Origin: Gemmatimonadaceae bacterium
Lineage (GTDB): Bacteria; Gemmatimonadota; Gemmatimonadetes; Gemmatimonadales; Gemmatimonadaceae
Reading direction: 5' to 3'
DNA length: 64,000 bases
NCBI GenBank assembly: GCA_016720905.1
Contig: JADKJT010000002.1
Location: 124,001-188,000, forward strand
The position numbers and the translations under genes are program-made. Positions 50,236-58,412 of the stretch are shown here, piece by piece. Positions within the stretch are counted from its first letter, which is position 1; each line of letters begins with the position of its first letter. A model generated the notes under the pieces. That model did no database searches. It worked only from the letters and a program-made list of their open reading frames with translations, and had not been told where the DNA came from.

Positions 50236-52224
50236 CTACATCACGGTCGTCATCAGGTCCTGCAGCGCCTTCTTCAACAAGTCCGTCTTCTTGGGGTCAC
50301 AGCTCCGGTCGCCGTCCAGCTGCGCGCTGAGCTTGGTGAGCGCCGCATTGCGCTGGGCCCCCGACGCCTTCTCCGCACTCGAAATGGATGCGCGAATTTC
50401 GCCGATGCGCGCGGCGTTCACGCAGCCCTTCCGCTCGATCTGATCGGTGAACGCCTTGGCCAACGCAAAGCTGGCCGGCCACTCGATCTTCGGCTGTCCT
50501 TGCGCGTTCAGCTGGCTCCACTTCACCGTCTTGGCCGCGTCGATCTCGTTCTGCGAGATGTACTGGCTCGGCACCAACTCGGCCACGTCCAACCCGCGCG
50601 AGATCTCGGAACTCACGATGCTGCCATTGTACCAGTACACCGACCATGAGCCGCCGCTGGCCATGCGGGTCGCATCCACCGGTCCACGATCGAACGAGGC
50701 GATCTCCTGCGGATGCGACGCATCCGTCCAGTCGAACACCGAGATGCCGCCCTGATACCACGACTGCACCATGACGTCGCGTCCCGGGATCGGGATGAGT
50801 GAGCCGTTGTGGGCTACGCAATTTTCGTTGGATGTCTGGTACGATGGCAGCTTGTAATAGCTCTTGAACACCAGCTTGCGATTCACGATGGCGAAGATGG
50901 CGTCGGCACCCCACTCGGGCTTGTCACCCGCGCGACACTTCGGCGCGCCGCCTCCGCCCCATTCGTCGGAAAACAGCATCTGCGTGCCATCGTTGTTGAA
51001 CGTGGCCGAGTGCCAGTAGGCGAAATTGGAATCGGCGGCGGCGTCGAGACGCACCGGCGCGATGGGGTTGCTGATGTCCAGCAACAGCCCGTGCCCTTCG
51101 CACGCACCGCCCGCCAATCCAAGCGACGGGTACACGGTGATGTCGTGGCACTGTGAGCGCTCGCTCACCGCGCCGTTGCTGGGGGCCGCCCCAGTTGGCG
51201 CGGCGGCGAACATCCGGTTGAGCGCATCTTGCACCAGGCCGCGCACGGCGGTGTTGTCGGCACCGTTGGGAGTGGCACCACCGCGTGCCTTCATCACGCT
51301 GTCCAGCATCGGCCGCACGATTTGCGGGGGCACGATCTGGTCGGCACCCGACTGCGGATTCCTGGCAATGAATCCGCCGTTGGTCCGCGCGGCCGCCAAC
51401 TGCGCGACGGCGGCTTCCTTGTCGGCGTCGGAGAGGCCATGACGCGCGGGCTCAGTGAGTCCGGCAAAGATGTTGGCGCGCCCCACCACCGCGGCCTGAC
51501 TGGGATTGGCCAGCGGCACCTTGATGATCTCGATGCGCAAGCGCGACGTGCTCGGATCGGTGCCCGGCGCGTCGGCGCAGCCGGGAAGCTCTGCTGCCGA
51601 ACGAATGCCGGATGATCCGGACACATAGATGTAGACGTTCTGCTTGTCCTTCGGATCCTCGAGCACCGTGTGCGTGTGCGAGCCGCGGCACGTCTGCACG
51701 TTGGCCACGAGCTTGGGTTCCTTGATGTTCGTGATGTCGAAGACGCGCACGCCGCGCATGCGCTCCTTGCTGACGGTCTCTTTCACGCCACCGGGCTTGC
51801 AGTCCACGCGACCACTCTGCGATTCAGCCGACATGAACATCAGGTTCTTGTACACCGAGATGTCGTTCTGCGAGGCCGGGCACTCGTACGCCACCACCAG
51901 TTGCGGCTTGGCGGGATTGCTGATGTCCCAGATCACCGGGCCGTTGTAGTTGCCCTGAATGACATAGTTACCGGTGAACGCCAGATCGGAATTCGTGATG
52001 CCCGCAAAGCCCGGCGGTGACACCGCCTTGGCCACCAGCTTGAGATTGGACGTGTACTCCTCGGCGTTGTACAGACCGGCCTTCAGGTTATTGCGCGGAT
52101 CGGCCGCGGGGGCGGGCGCCGGTGTGGTCTTGGGTTTGGCGGGCGCGCACGCGGCCACGCCGACAAGGGTCGCCATGGCGAATGCGGCGCGCGTCATGAC
52201 GCGAAACGGTGGAGTAGCTGACAT
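50236..52224 (-). CDS. LVIVD-repeat lipoprotein
   Basis: A 662-aa lipoprotein. ATG 52224 with GAGGA upstream; lipobox VGVAACAP. Beta-propeller repeats of the LVIVD type are visible: NGPVIWDISNPAKPQLVVAY, RMRGVRVFDITNIKEPKLVA, GHGLLLDISNPIAPVRLDAA and QGGISVFDWTDASHPQEIAS. The cysteines (YECPASQN, RVDCKPGG, VQTCRGSHTH, CHDITVY) are spread over the propeller. It sits on the outer side of a membrane. Function is unknown; proteins of this kind occur next to DUF305 genes, as here. The longer frame to 52281 would read through the GGGAGAC repeats and is not needed. Confidence 0.8.
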   Translation of the reverse strand: MSATPPFRVMTRAAFAMATLVGVAACAPAKPKTTPAPAPAADPRNNLKAGLYNAEEYTSNLKLVAKAVSPPGFAGITNSDLAFTGNYVIQGNYNGPVIWDISNPAKPQLVVAYECPASQNDISVYKNLMFMSAESQSGRVDCKPGGVKETVSKERMRGVRVFDITNIKEPKLVANVQTCRGSHTHTVLEDPKDKQNVYIYVSGSSGIRSAAELPGCADAPGTDPSTSRLRIEIIKVPLANPSQAAVVGRANIFAGLTEPARHGLSDADKEAAVAQLAAARTNGGFIARNPQSGADQIVPPQIVRPMLDSVMKARGGATPNGADNTAVRGLVQDALNRMFAAAPTGAAPSNGAVSERSQCHDITVYPSLGLAGGACEGHGLLLDISNPIAPVRLDAAADSNFAYWHSATFNNDGTQMLFSDEWGGGGAPKCRAGDKPEWGADAIFAIVNRKLVFKSYYKLPSYQTSNENCVAHNGSLIPIPGRDVMVQSWYQGGISVFDWTDASHPQEIASFDRGPVDATRMASGGSWSVYWYNGSIVSSEISRGLDVAELVPSQYISQNEIDAAKTVKWSQLNAQGQPKIEWPASFALAKAFTDQIERKGCVNAARIGEIRASISSAEKASGAQRNAALTKLSAQLDGDRSCDPKKTDLLKKALQDLMTTVM

Positions 52225-52244
52225 GCGAGGTCCTCGGGAGAGAC

Positions 52245-52272
52245 GGGAGACGGGAGACGGGAGACGGGAGAC
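52245..52272. repeat. Heptanucleotide tandem repeat (GGGAGAC)
   Basis: Four perfect copies of GGGAGAC, preceded by an imperfect copy (52236-52244), lie between the DUF305 and LVIVD genes, 21 bp upstream of the LVIVD start codon. Being seven bases long, a change in copy number would shift spacing, not a coding frame, unless the longer GTG start of the LVIVD frame is used. Confidence 0.85.
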
Positions 52273-52294
52273 ACTGGGCAAGACGGAGCAGACC

Positions 52295-52999
52295 TCACTC
52301 GGTGGGCGGTACGAACCCCATCTCCAGCATCATGGTGAACATGCGCTTGATCTCGGTGGACTGATCCACCTCAACATCGTTGGCGAACTTGAATACGGTT
52401 TCGTCCTGCGCGGCGCCGGCATTGGCGTACAACGACTTGACCATCGCGACGGCGCCGCGATGGTGCTGAATCATGTAGGTCAGGAACAGGCGGTTGAATT
52501 CGGTGCCACGCGCCGCATCAAGCTCCTTCATCTGCGCGTCGGACAACATGCCGGGCATCATCGGCATGGCCATGCCGGGCATTGACATGCCGGGCATGGA
52601 ACTCATGTCGTGTCCCGGCATCGACTGACCGCCCGACCCCATGGTGACCTTTCCCGTCGAGTCGACCTGGGGAACCGTCTGACGGCGATCTTCCAGCCAC
52701 GACTGCATGAGCTTGATCTCATCCGTTTGCGCGTTGATGATTCGCGCCGTCAACCGCTGCACCGCCGCGTCGGCGCCATGGGAAGGCGCCCAGCGGGACA
52801 TGGTGATCGCCTGCGCGTGATGATGAATCATCCCGCTCATGAAATCGATGTCCGCCTTCGTGTACGGATACCGCAGGCTGTCGGCCTTGGCACGCGCCGT
52901 TGCGCCCGCCAAGCCTGTCTGAAATGCCGGGGCGTGTGCGCAGCCGACAAGGCTGGCGCTCAGGACAACACCAGTGAGGAAGGATCGTGTGCTGGGCAT
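52295..52999 (-). CDS. DUF305 lipoprotein
   Basis: A 234-aa lipoprotein with lipobox SLVGCAHA. Two ferritin-like helical-hairpin halves show DFMSGMIHHHAQAITMSRWA and LFLTYMIQHHRGAVAMVKSL, the paired His motifs of DUF305. Between them is a Met/Gly-rich stretch (SSMPGMSMPGMAMPMMPGML) that could bind copper. Proteins of this family are periplasmic or surface-bound and are often found with copper-handling genes; activity is unproven. It lies upstream of the LVIVD lipoprotein on the same strand, probably in one operon. Confidence 0.9.
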   Translation of the reverse strand: MPSTRSFLTGVVLSASLVGCAHAPAFQTGLAGATARAKADSLRYPYTKADIDFMSGMIHHHAQAITMSRWAPSHGADAAVQRLTARIINAQTDEIKLMQSWLEDRRQTVPQVDSTGKVTMGSGGQSMPGHDMSSMPGMSMPGMAMPMMPGMLSDAQMKELDAARGTEFNRLFLTYMIQHHRGAVAMVKSLYANAGAAQDETVFKFANDVEVDQSTEIKRMFTMMLEMGFVPPTE

Positions 53000-53116
53000 G
53001 TTGCGTCGGACGGTTCGGGCAGGACCGTAGCGTGTCGAACGGGTGAAACAAGGAATTTACAGCCCGGCGTCCACTGCCGCATGGCGTCGGCCCGGTTGCC
53101 GATCCATACTCTGCAG

Positions 53117-54295
53117 ATGAGTATCCTCGATCATGACCCCCTGAACGCGTTCTGCCGTCACACCCACGTGGCGCTTACTGGCGCGCCAATCGGACCGCTG
53201 GCCGGGGTGACCTTCGGGCTCAAGGACAATTTCGACATTGCCGGACATAAGACGGGGTTTGGCAGCCCCGACTGGCTGGCCACCCATGACGCCGCGAGCA
53301 TTTCGGCCTCGGTCGCCACACGGTTGTTGAACGCCGGAGCGACCCTGGCAGGGAAGACGCATACTGAGGAAATGACCTTCAGTCTGACCGGAGAAAACGC
53401 GCATTACGGGACGCCGGTCAATCCGGCGGCGCCTGATCGAGTCCCCGGCGGTTCATCCAGCGGGTCGGCGTCGGCAGTGGCCGGTGGGCTGGTGGATTTT
53501 GCCATTGGGAGTGACACGGGTGGCTCGGTGCGAGCCCCCGCCAGCTTTTGCGGTATCTATGGCATTCGTCCCACGCACGGGCGCATTCCGCTTGATGGTG
53601 TCCGCCCCCTGGCACCGGGTTTTGACACGTGTGGATGGTTTGCCCGCGACGCCAACATGCTGGTCCGTATTGGTGACGTGCTGTTGGGCGGGGCGGCCGC
53701 AATGCCAGGGCGACTCCTGCTCGCCCAAGACGCATTTGCGTTCTCGATGCCGGGCGTGGCCGACGCGCTGCAGCCGGCCGTGCAGCGTATTGAAGCATGC
53801 CTGGGAGCCGCGCAGGCGGTGACCGTGAGCGACGCAGGGCTGGCCGTGTGGTTCGAGGTGTTTCGCGTGCTGCAGTTTGGCGAGATATGGGACGCGCACG
53901 GGGACTGGGTCACGCGCGTTCGTCCCACGTTTGGACCACAGATCAAACCGCGATTCGAAGCCGCTGCCAAGAGTGATCCGGAGCAAATCGCTCGCATGCG
54001 CTTGGCGCGAGCCGACATCGTCTCACATCTGGATGCGCTGCTGGCCGACAATGCGGTGCTGCTGTTGCCCACGATGCCGGACATCGCCCCCCTGCTGCAG
54101 TCACCACCCGACGCGACGGTCGCGTTCCGCGAGCGATCACTGGCCTTGCTGTGCATTGCCGGCTTGGGCGGCCTGCCGCAGGTGAGCTTGCCCCTCGCCA
54201 CGTGGAACGGCTGTCCCCTGGGTCTGTCGATGATCGCCGCGCGCGGGAATGACGAAATGCTGCTGGAGATCGCCCGGCAACTTGATTTGCCGTAG
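53117..54295 (+). CDS. Amidase (amidase signature family), cytoplasmic
   Basis: A 392-aa amidase of the short AtzF/GatA-like type. The Ser-Ser-Lys triad is present: Lys36 in GVTFGLKDNFD, Ser113-115 in VPGGSSSGSASAVAGG and Ser137 in IGSDTGGSVRAPASF. No signal peptide is seen. It cleaves a small amide of unknown nature. Only ~30% like the exported amidase at 23772 in the parts compared by eye. ATG 53117 lies shortly after the divergent DUF305 promoter region; a longer frame to 52610 is antisense to DUF305 and not coding. Confidence 0.88.
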   Translation: MSILDHDPLNAFCRHTHVALTGAPIGPLAGVTFGLKDNFDIAGHKTGFGSPDWLATHDAASISASVATRLLNAGATLAGKTHTEEMTFSLTGENAHYGTPVNPAAPDRVPGGSSSGSASAVAGGLVDFAIGSDTGGSVRAPASFCGIYGIRPTHGRIPLDGVRPLAPGFDTCGWFARDANMLVRIGDVLLGGAAAMPGRLLLAQDAFAFSMPGVADALQPAVQRIEACLGAAQAVTVSDAGLAVWFEVFRVLQFGEIWDAHGDWVTRVRPTFGPQIKPRFEAAAKSDPEQIARMRLARADIVSHLDALLADNAVLLLPTMPDIAPLLQSPPDATVAFRERSLALLCIAGLGGLPQVSLPLATWNGCPLGLSMIAARGNDEMLLEIARQLDLP

Positions 54296-54372
54296 GCGCG
54301 TTTCCGCCGTTATGAGATGGAGAAGAAGAACTCCTCGTACACGATCTTGACATCCTTCGACGCTCCTCGCGC

Positions 54373-55707
54373 TCAGCGCGGGCGCATCGCCGCGAACTCG
54401 GGCTTGGTCGCGGCCAGAATCTCCCGCACGGCCGTGCGATCGACGTCCGACAATCGCTGGAAATCCGGATTGGCGTCCGCTCCTCCGAGAACCACCCACA
54501 GGCGCCGGTAGACTTCCCTGCGGGCCACATCCGGCAACGCGTCGAAACTCTCCGAATAGATCAGGAAGCTCAGCGGATACTTGAACAATCGGTGCTCCAG
54601 ATCGAAGTCCCGGAGCGACCGACCCGTGCGATCGCGCACACCCTGTCGCGCAAAATCCTCCGTGAAACCGGTGGTGCCGCGCATGACGCCGTCCAATGGC
54701 GCCTCGTCGACAAACAGCATCGCGCGCACCAAACGATCCACCGCGTACTTGAGTCGCGCCGCCGGTCCCGTGGAGTAATCGTCGGCCGTCGCGGTGCGTG
54801 CGCCATCCGCCGCTGGCGCGAAACGCAGCACGTCACGTGCGGCGTCGTGCGTGATGGTGATGAGATTGTGCACCGTCGTCTGGTGCACCAACACCATCAA
54901 CGCCACGATGTCACTGTGCCCCGTGAGATGAATGGAGGGGTCGAACTTGTCCGACAGATCCTTGCGCGCGCTCTCGGTGGTGAGACTGAACTGCTTGCGA
55001 TACTCTTGCTTGTCGTACACTTCGTGGCCGAGTTTCGGCGAAAACACATTTCCCGAGTGGCCTGTCGTGCCGTGCGTGCCCGTGACATACCACCCGCCAA
55101 AGCGCTGCTTCACCGGCGTGGCGTCGGTCGTGGTCCCTTCATGCGCACCGACAATCGGATAGCCATAACGATCAGCCAATGTCGACAGCACCATGAACCC
55201 CGGCACGCCGCCCGTGGCCGCCTTCGACTGGTGGCACATCAAACACGTCGTCGTTTCACGGGAGAACGTCGGTCGCGCACGCGGCTCATGACTCAGCGTG
55301 TAGAACACCGCGCCAGCCTTCGCATCCACCGCCGCAATCTCCAGGAAGTGGCTTTCCGGCACGTACCCGACGTACACGTCGTCGTTGAAAAAAATCGCGC
55401 GGGGAGTCCACGGCGCGATCTTGTCCGTTTGCAGGCTGGTGCGCGAGAACACGAGCCCTTGCGACGACAGCGGGATGTTCAACGCCTTCAACAGCGCCGG
55501 CAGATACCCGAACGTCGAGTCGCGCGCGAAGACCACGTCACCGGAGTTGATGCGCGCTTGCAGTCGGGCAATCGGATCGGACGGCGCGACGGAGTCGGCG
55601 AGGGGCGGCCTTGCGCCCGATCCCTGCGCATCGAGCGTGGTGGCCGACGCCACGCTGACCAGCATGGTCAGGAGCGCGACTCCGCTGAAAACCCGAGATG
55701 AACGCAT
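54373..55707 (-). CDS. Exported protein with a single CxxCH heme site, unknown family
   Basis: A 444-aa protein with a signal peptide (SRVFSGVALLTMLVSVASAT). The middle has SRETTTCLMCHQSKAATGGV, a c-type heme motif, preceded by FNDDVYVGYVPESHFLEIAA and followed by GTHGTTGHSGNVFSPKLGHE, rich in possible ligand His. The C-terminal half is helical (FDLEHRLFKYPLSFLIYSES). I recall similar proteins annotated only as hypothetical or cytochrome-like in soil bacteria. Likely periplasmic electron transfer or redox chemistry. ATG 55707 is chosen for the signal peptide. Confidence 0.72.
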   Translation of the reverse strand: MRSSRVFSGVALLTMLVSVASATTLDAQGSGARPPLADSVAPSDPIARLQARINSGDVVFARDSTFGYLPALLKALNIPLSSQGLVFSRTSLQTDKIAPWTPRAIFFNDDVYVGYVPESHFLEIAAVDAKAGAVFYTLSHEPRARPTFSRETTTCLMCHQSKAATGGVPGFMVLSTLADRYGYPIVGAHEGTTTDATPVKQRFGGWYVTGTHGTTGHSGNVFSPKLGHEVYDKQEYRKQFSLTTESARKDLSDKFDPSIHLTGHSDIVALMVLVHQTTVHNLITITHDAARDVLRFAPAADGARTATADDYSTGPAARLKYAVDRLVRAMLFVDEAPLDGVMRGTTGFTEDFARQGVRDRTGRSLRDFDLEHRLFKYPLSFLIYSESFDALPDVARREVYRRLWVVLGGADANPDFQRLSDVDRTAVREILAATKPEFAAMRPR

Positions 55708-55844
55708 GGCGCAAGACCGTGTGAAGAGGCGATCAGTGACCGACGGATCAGCCAGCCTGAAACAGGTATTCCGAATACAAGTATGCTCGCGTGCGCCTGA
55801 AGCGAACGCAATGGCGCGCTTCACTCCGCACACGTGTGTCCGAA

Positions 55845-58241
55845 TTACCGCCTCGCCCGTACCACTTCGCGACGACCCAGTCCTTTGAATTGCACCTCGA
55901 TGCTGGGGGCCTCAGCACCAGTGAATTCCGAGTCCATGGTCATGGTGTGGGCACCAGCGGCAACGACCGGGAGTGGCGCGGCCAAGGTATATCTCGACTT
56001 CGGTTTCCCCAGCGCATCATAGACACGCACGGTCGTCGTGCCATCGCACACCAGACTTTCGCCGTTCGCCAACTCGATTGGCAGCACGACCTCCGTGTAG
56101 CGATCCACCTGCATTCTGAGATTGCGCACCGACCCCGACTTGCCCTGCACGTTCAGGCGAAACTGCAGCGGTTGTTCAGTCCACTCCTGCCGCACCTCCC
56201 AGATGGTGTGCGTGGGTTCGCCCGGCTGTCGTTCCAGCTTCTCTCGTATGAACACCCCTGACACCGCGTACTGGAAGAGATTCCACTGGCCGTCTCCGGC
56301 GGACTCAAGATGGAATTCGTTCTTCGGGTCTTTGAGACGGGATTCCTGTGCGCTATCAAACGCGTGCTGCGTGCGCGCACGCTCCCATTCCCGGATGGCA
56401 TCCAGCAGCGCCGGCGTGAGCGGGTTCTTCCGCAGCGCTGGCGGACGCGCCACCATCGCAAAGCCCGCCCGATAACCCGCCGCACGGGACAGCATCCACT
56501 CCATCTCGGCCAGCGTGGTGTTTTCGGTCAGCAGGTACCAGCCCAGCATATGCGGCATGTAGTTGCGATCGAACAATCCCTGATTGTCGATACGATACTG
56601 CTGCATGCTTTCCTTGAAACCGCCATACCAGGGCTCACCCCAATTGTAGTACGAGCCGATGTGCCAGTAGAACGTCTTGCTGGTGCTGGTGCCGTTGATC
56701 AGATCATGCCGCGTCTGGTCGAGGACGTCCTTGGCGAACACCGCCAGGGCATAATCGCCCTGACCGGATGCCAAGCCGCCCTCATGGCCGTCAAAATCAA
56801 TGTGGTCGACGCCGGTGTCATTGAGGAAGTCGGCAAGGTTGCGCGCCACTTCGCGCTGCATGGCGAAGTTCGGGAAGAACACCTTGTAACTGTGATCGAA
56901 CAACTTCCCCACGGTGTCGCCCGCACGGTGCGCCGACGCGGTGGTGCCAAACGCACCACGCTGACAATTCAGGAGCGTGAACGGTCTGGTAAGGGTGACC
57001 GATTGGTATTGAATGAGCTCTTTCCCGATCTTCACGGTATGGAGGTGATTCTCCTTCTCCTCGCGGAAGTACTCGGGCGATGCCACGACGATCTCGCGCT
57101 GCCCGGCATCTATGGGGCTCACCAGTGTCGACGATCCGGTCACGCTCAGCCGGTCATCCGGTACGGGCGTGACGTACGGATCGTTGGTGTTGATGAAGTT
57201 CGTCAGCGTGTGCACCCCAAAATGCAATCCGGCCGCGCGCGCTTTGTCGACCGCGACCTTCATCCCCTGCCGACCGTTGGGGAACTGCGTTTCCGACAAC
57301 ACGAAGTGCCCCCAACTCGCGAATGGCCCCTCGTGGTACAGCGAGAACAACCCGGCACGTTTGGCATACCCGATCATCTCATCAACATCGGACTCGCCAA
57401 ACGAGGAAATCATGTACGACTTCTCGAATAGCGGCGACTTCCGGAACCACACACCGTCGATGGTTGGATGCGGCAGCCGCTCGGCGACCTCGATGCGTTC
57501 CAGGACGTCCAACGTCTCCGATTCCGCGCAGGTGAACAACGCAATGCTGCTGCCAACGACCGTTTCGCCGACGATGGCCGGCACGGGCATGTCCTTTTGA
57601 TTGCCGCCCCAAGCATCCACCCGTCGAGCGCGATGGCGGTTGATGGAGTACGCCTGTAGCGCACTGCCTCCGGGCACGGCCACCGCGGCGATCCCCCGCG
57701 CCCAGGTACTCCCCTCGCTGTTCGGGAGGTCGCCGCCCAGCGTCTTCATGTTCAGGATTTGCAGCCCCACGGCCACGCGACCGTCGCGCACCACGCCAAT
57801 CACCTCGCCGATCGTCTGCGTGACAGGGGTGACATACGGACCCCAAACCACGGCGTCGATCTTGCCTTCCGGGATCGCGCTGACGATCTCCAGCGCCAGA
57901 TGCGTGGGTTCCTCGCGCACACGAACGACAATGCGCACACCGGTCGGGGCGTACTGCAGCGTCAACGTCTTTCCGCTTGGCGATGACGCCACCCTCATCG
58001 CGGTGGGCGCGTAACGCTTGGCGTCACTCACCAAGGTCAGCAGCGCGGCGTTGTGCTCCGCCATCAGGAAGTTCACATCCAAGACCGAATTGCGGAATGT
58101 GGTCAGTACGCCCCGTTTGTCGAGTGCGACTTGCAACGCGCCGGACGACAAGGCGGTCTGCGCACCGGTCAACGAAGCGGTTGCCTGCGACAGCATCGCG
58201 AGTGCAATCGTCGCGGTAATTCGCCTGTTCAGTCGTGTCAT
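55845..58241 (-). CDS. Large secreted protein, possibly glycoside-hydrolase-like
   Basis: A 798-aa protein with a signal peptide (RRITATIALAMLSQATASLT). The N-terminal ~270 residues look like a beta-sandwich (SSGALQVALDKRGVLTTFRN; VRIVVRVREEPTHLALEIVS). The middle suggests a TIM barrel with acidic residues at strand ends (DHIDFDGHEGGLASGQGDYA; YWHIGSYYNWGEPWYGGFK; GLHFGVHTLTNFI). The C-terminus is another beta domain. This N-sandwich plus barrel layout resembles alpha-galactosidase or endo-alpha-GalNAc-ase-like hydrolases, and D-F-D-G-H-E would supply acidic residues. No confident family; this is structural inference. Confidence 0.6.
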   Translation of the reverse strand: MTRLNRRITATIALAMLSQATASLTGAQTALSSGALQVALDKRGVLTTFRNSVLDVNFLMAEHNAALLTLVSDAKRYAPTAMRVASSPSGKTLTLQYAPTGVRIVVRVREEPTHLALEIVSAIPEGKIDAVVWGPYVTPVTQTIGEVIGVVRDGRVAVGLQILNMKTLGGDLPNSEGSTWARGIAAVAVPGGSALQAYSINRHRARRVDAWGGNQKDMPVPAIVGETVVGSSIALFTCAESETLDVLERIEVAERLPHPTIDGVWFRKSPLFEKSYMISSFGESDVDEMIGYAKRAGLFSLYHEGPFASWGHFVLSETQFPNGRQGMKVAVDKARAAGLHFGVHTLTNFINTNDPYVTPVPDDRLSVTGSSTLVSPIDAGQREIVVASPEYFREEKENHLHTVKIGKELIQYQSVTLTRPFTLLNCQRGAFGTTASAHRAGDTVGKLFDHSYKVFFPNFAMQREVARNLADFLNDTGVDHIDFDGHEGGLASGQGDYALAVFAKDVLDQTRHDLINGTSTSKTFYWHIGSYYNWGEPWYGGFKESMQQYRIDNQGLFDRNYMPHMLGWYLLTENTTLAEMEWMLSRAAGYRAGFAMVARPPALRKNPLTPALLDAIREWERARTQHAFDSAQESRLKDPKNEFHLESAGDGQWNLFQYAVSGVFIREKLERQPGEPTHTIWEVRQEWTEQPLQFRLNVQGKSGSVRNLRMQVDRYTEVVLPIELANGESLVCDGTTTVRVYDALGKPKSRYTLAAPLPVVAAGAHTMTMDSEFTGAEAPSIEVQFKGLGRREVVRARR

Positions 58242-58412
58242 GTACGCGCCAGGATTCGGGGAAGGGATTTTCGTCTCACTAATATGCGCTCTGTCCCGCA
58301 CCTCGTCCCTCTCCCATCAATGTGAAACCAATCTCCAACCCTTCCGTCGTTTCATGACTCTAAGAGTCGTGCCGACGTCCGGCGCCTCGCCACCGTTTCC
58401 GCGTCAGCGCCC

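Noticed and set aside
56310..57431. 373-codon plus-strand frame
   Set aside because: Antisense shadow of the large secreted protein gene; no start signal or domain features.
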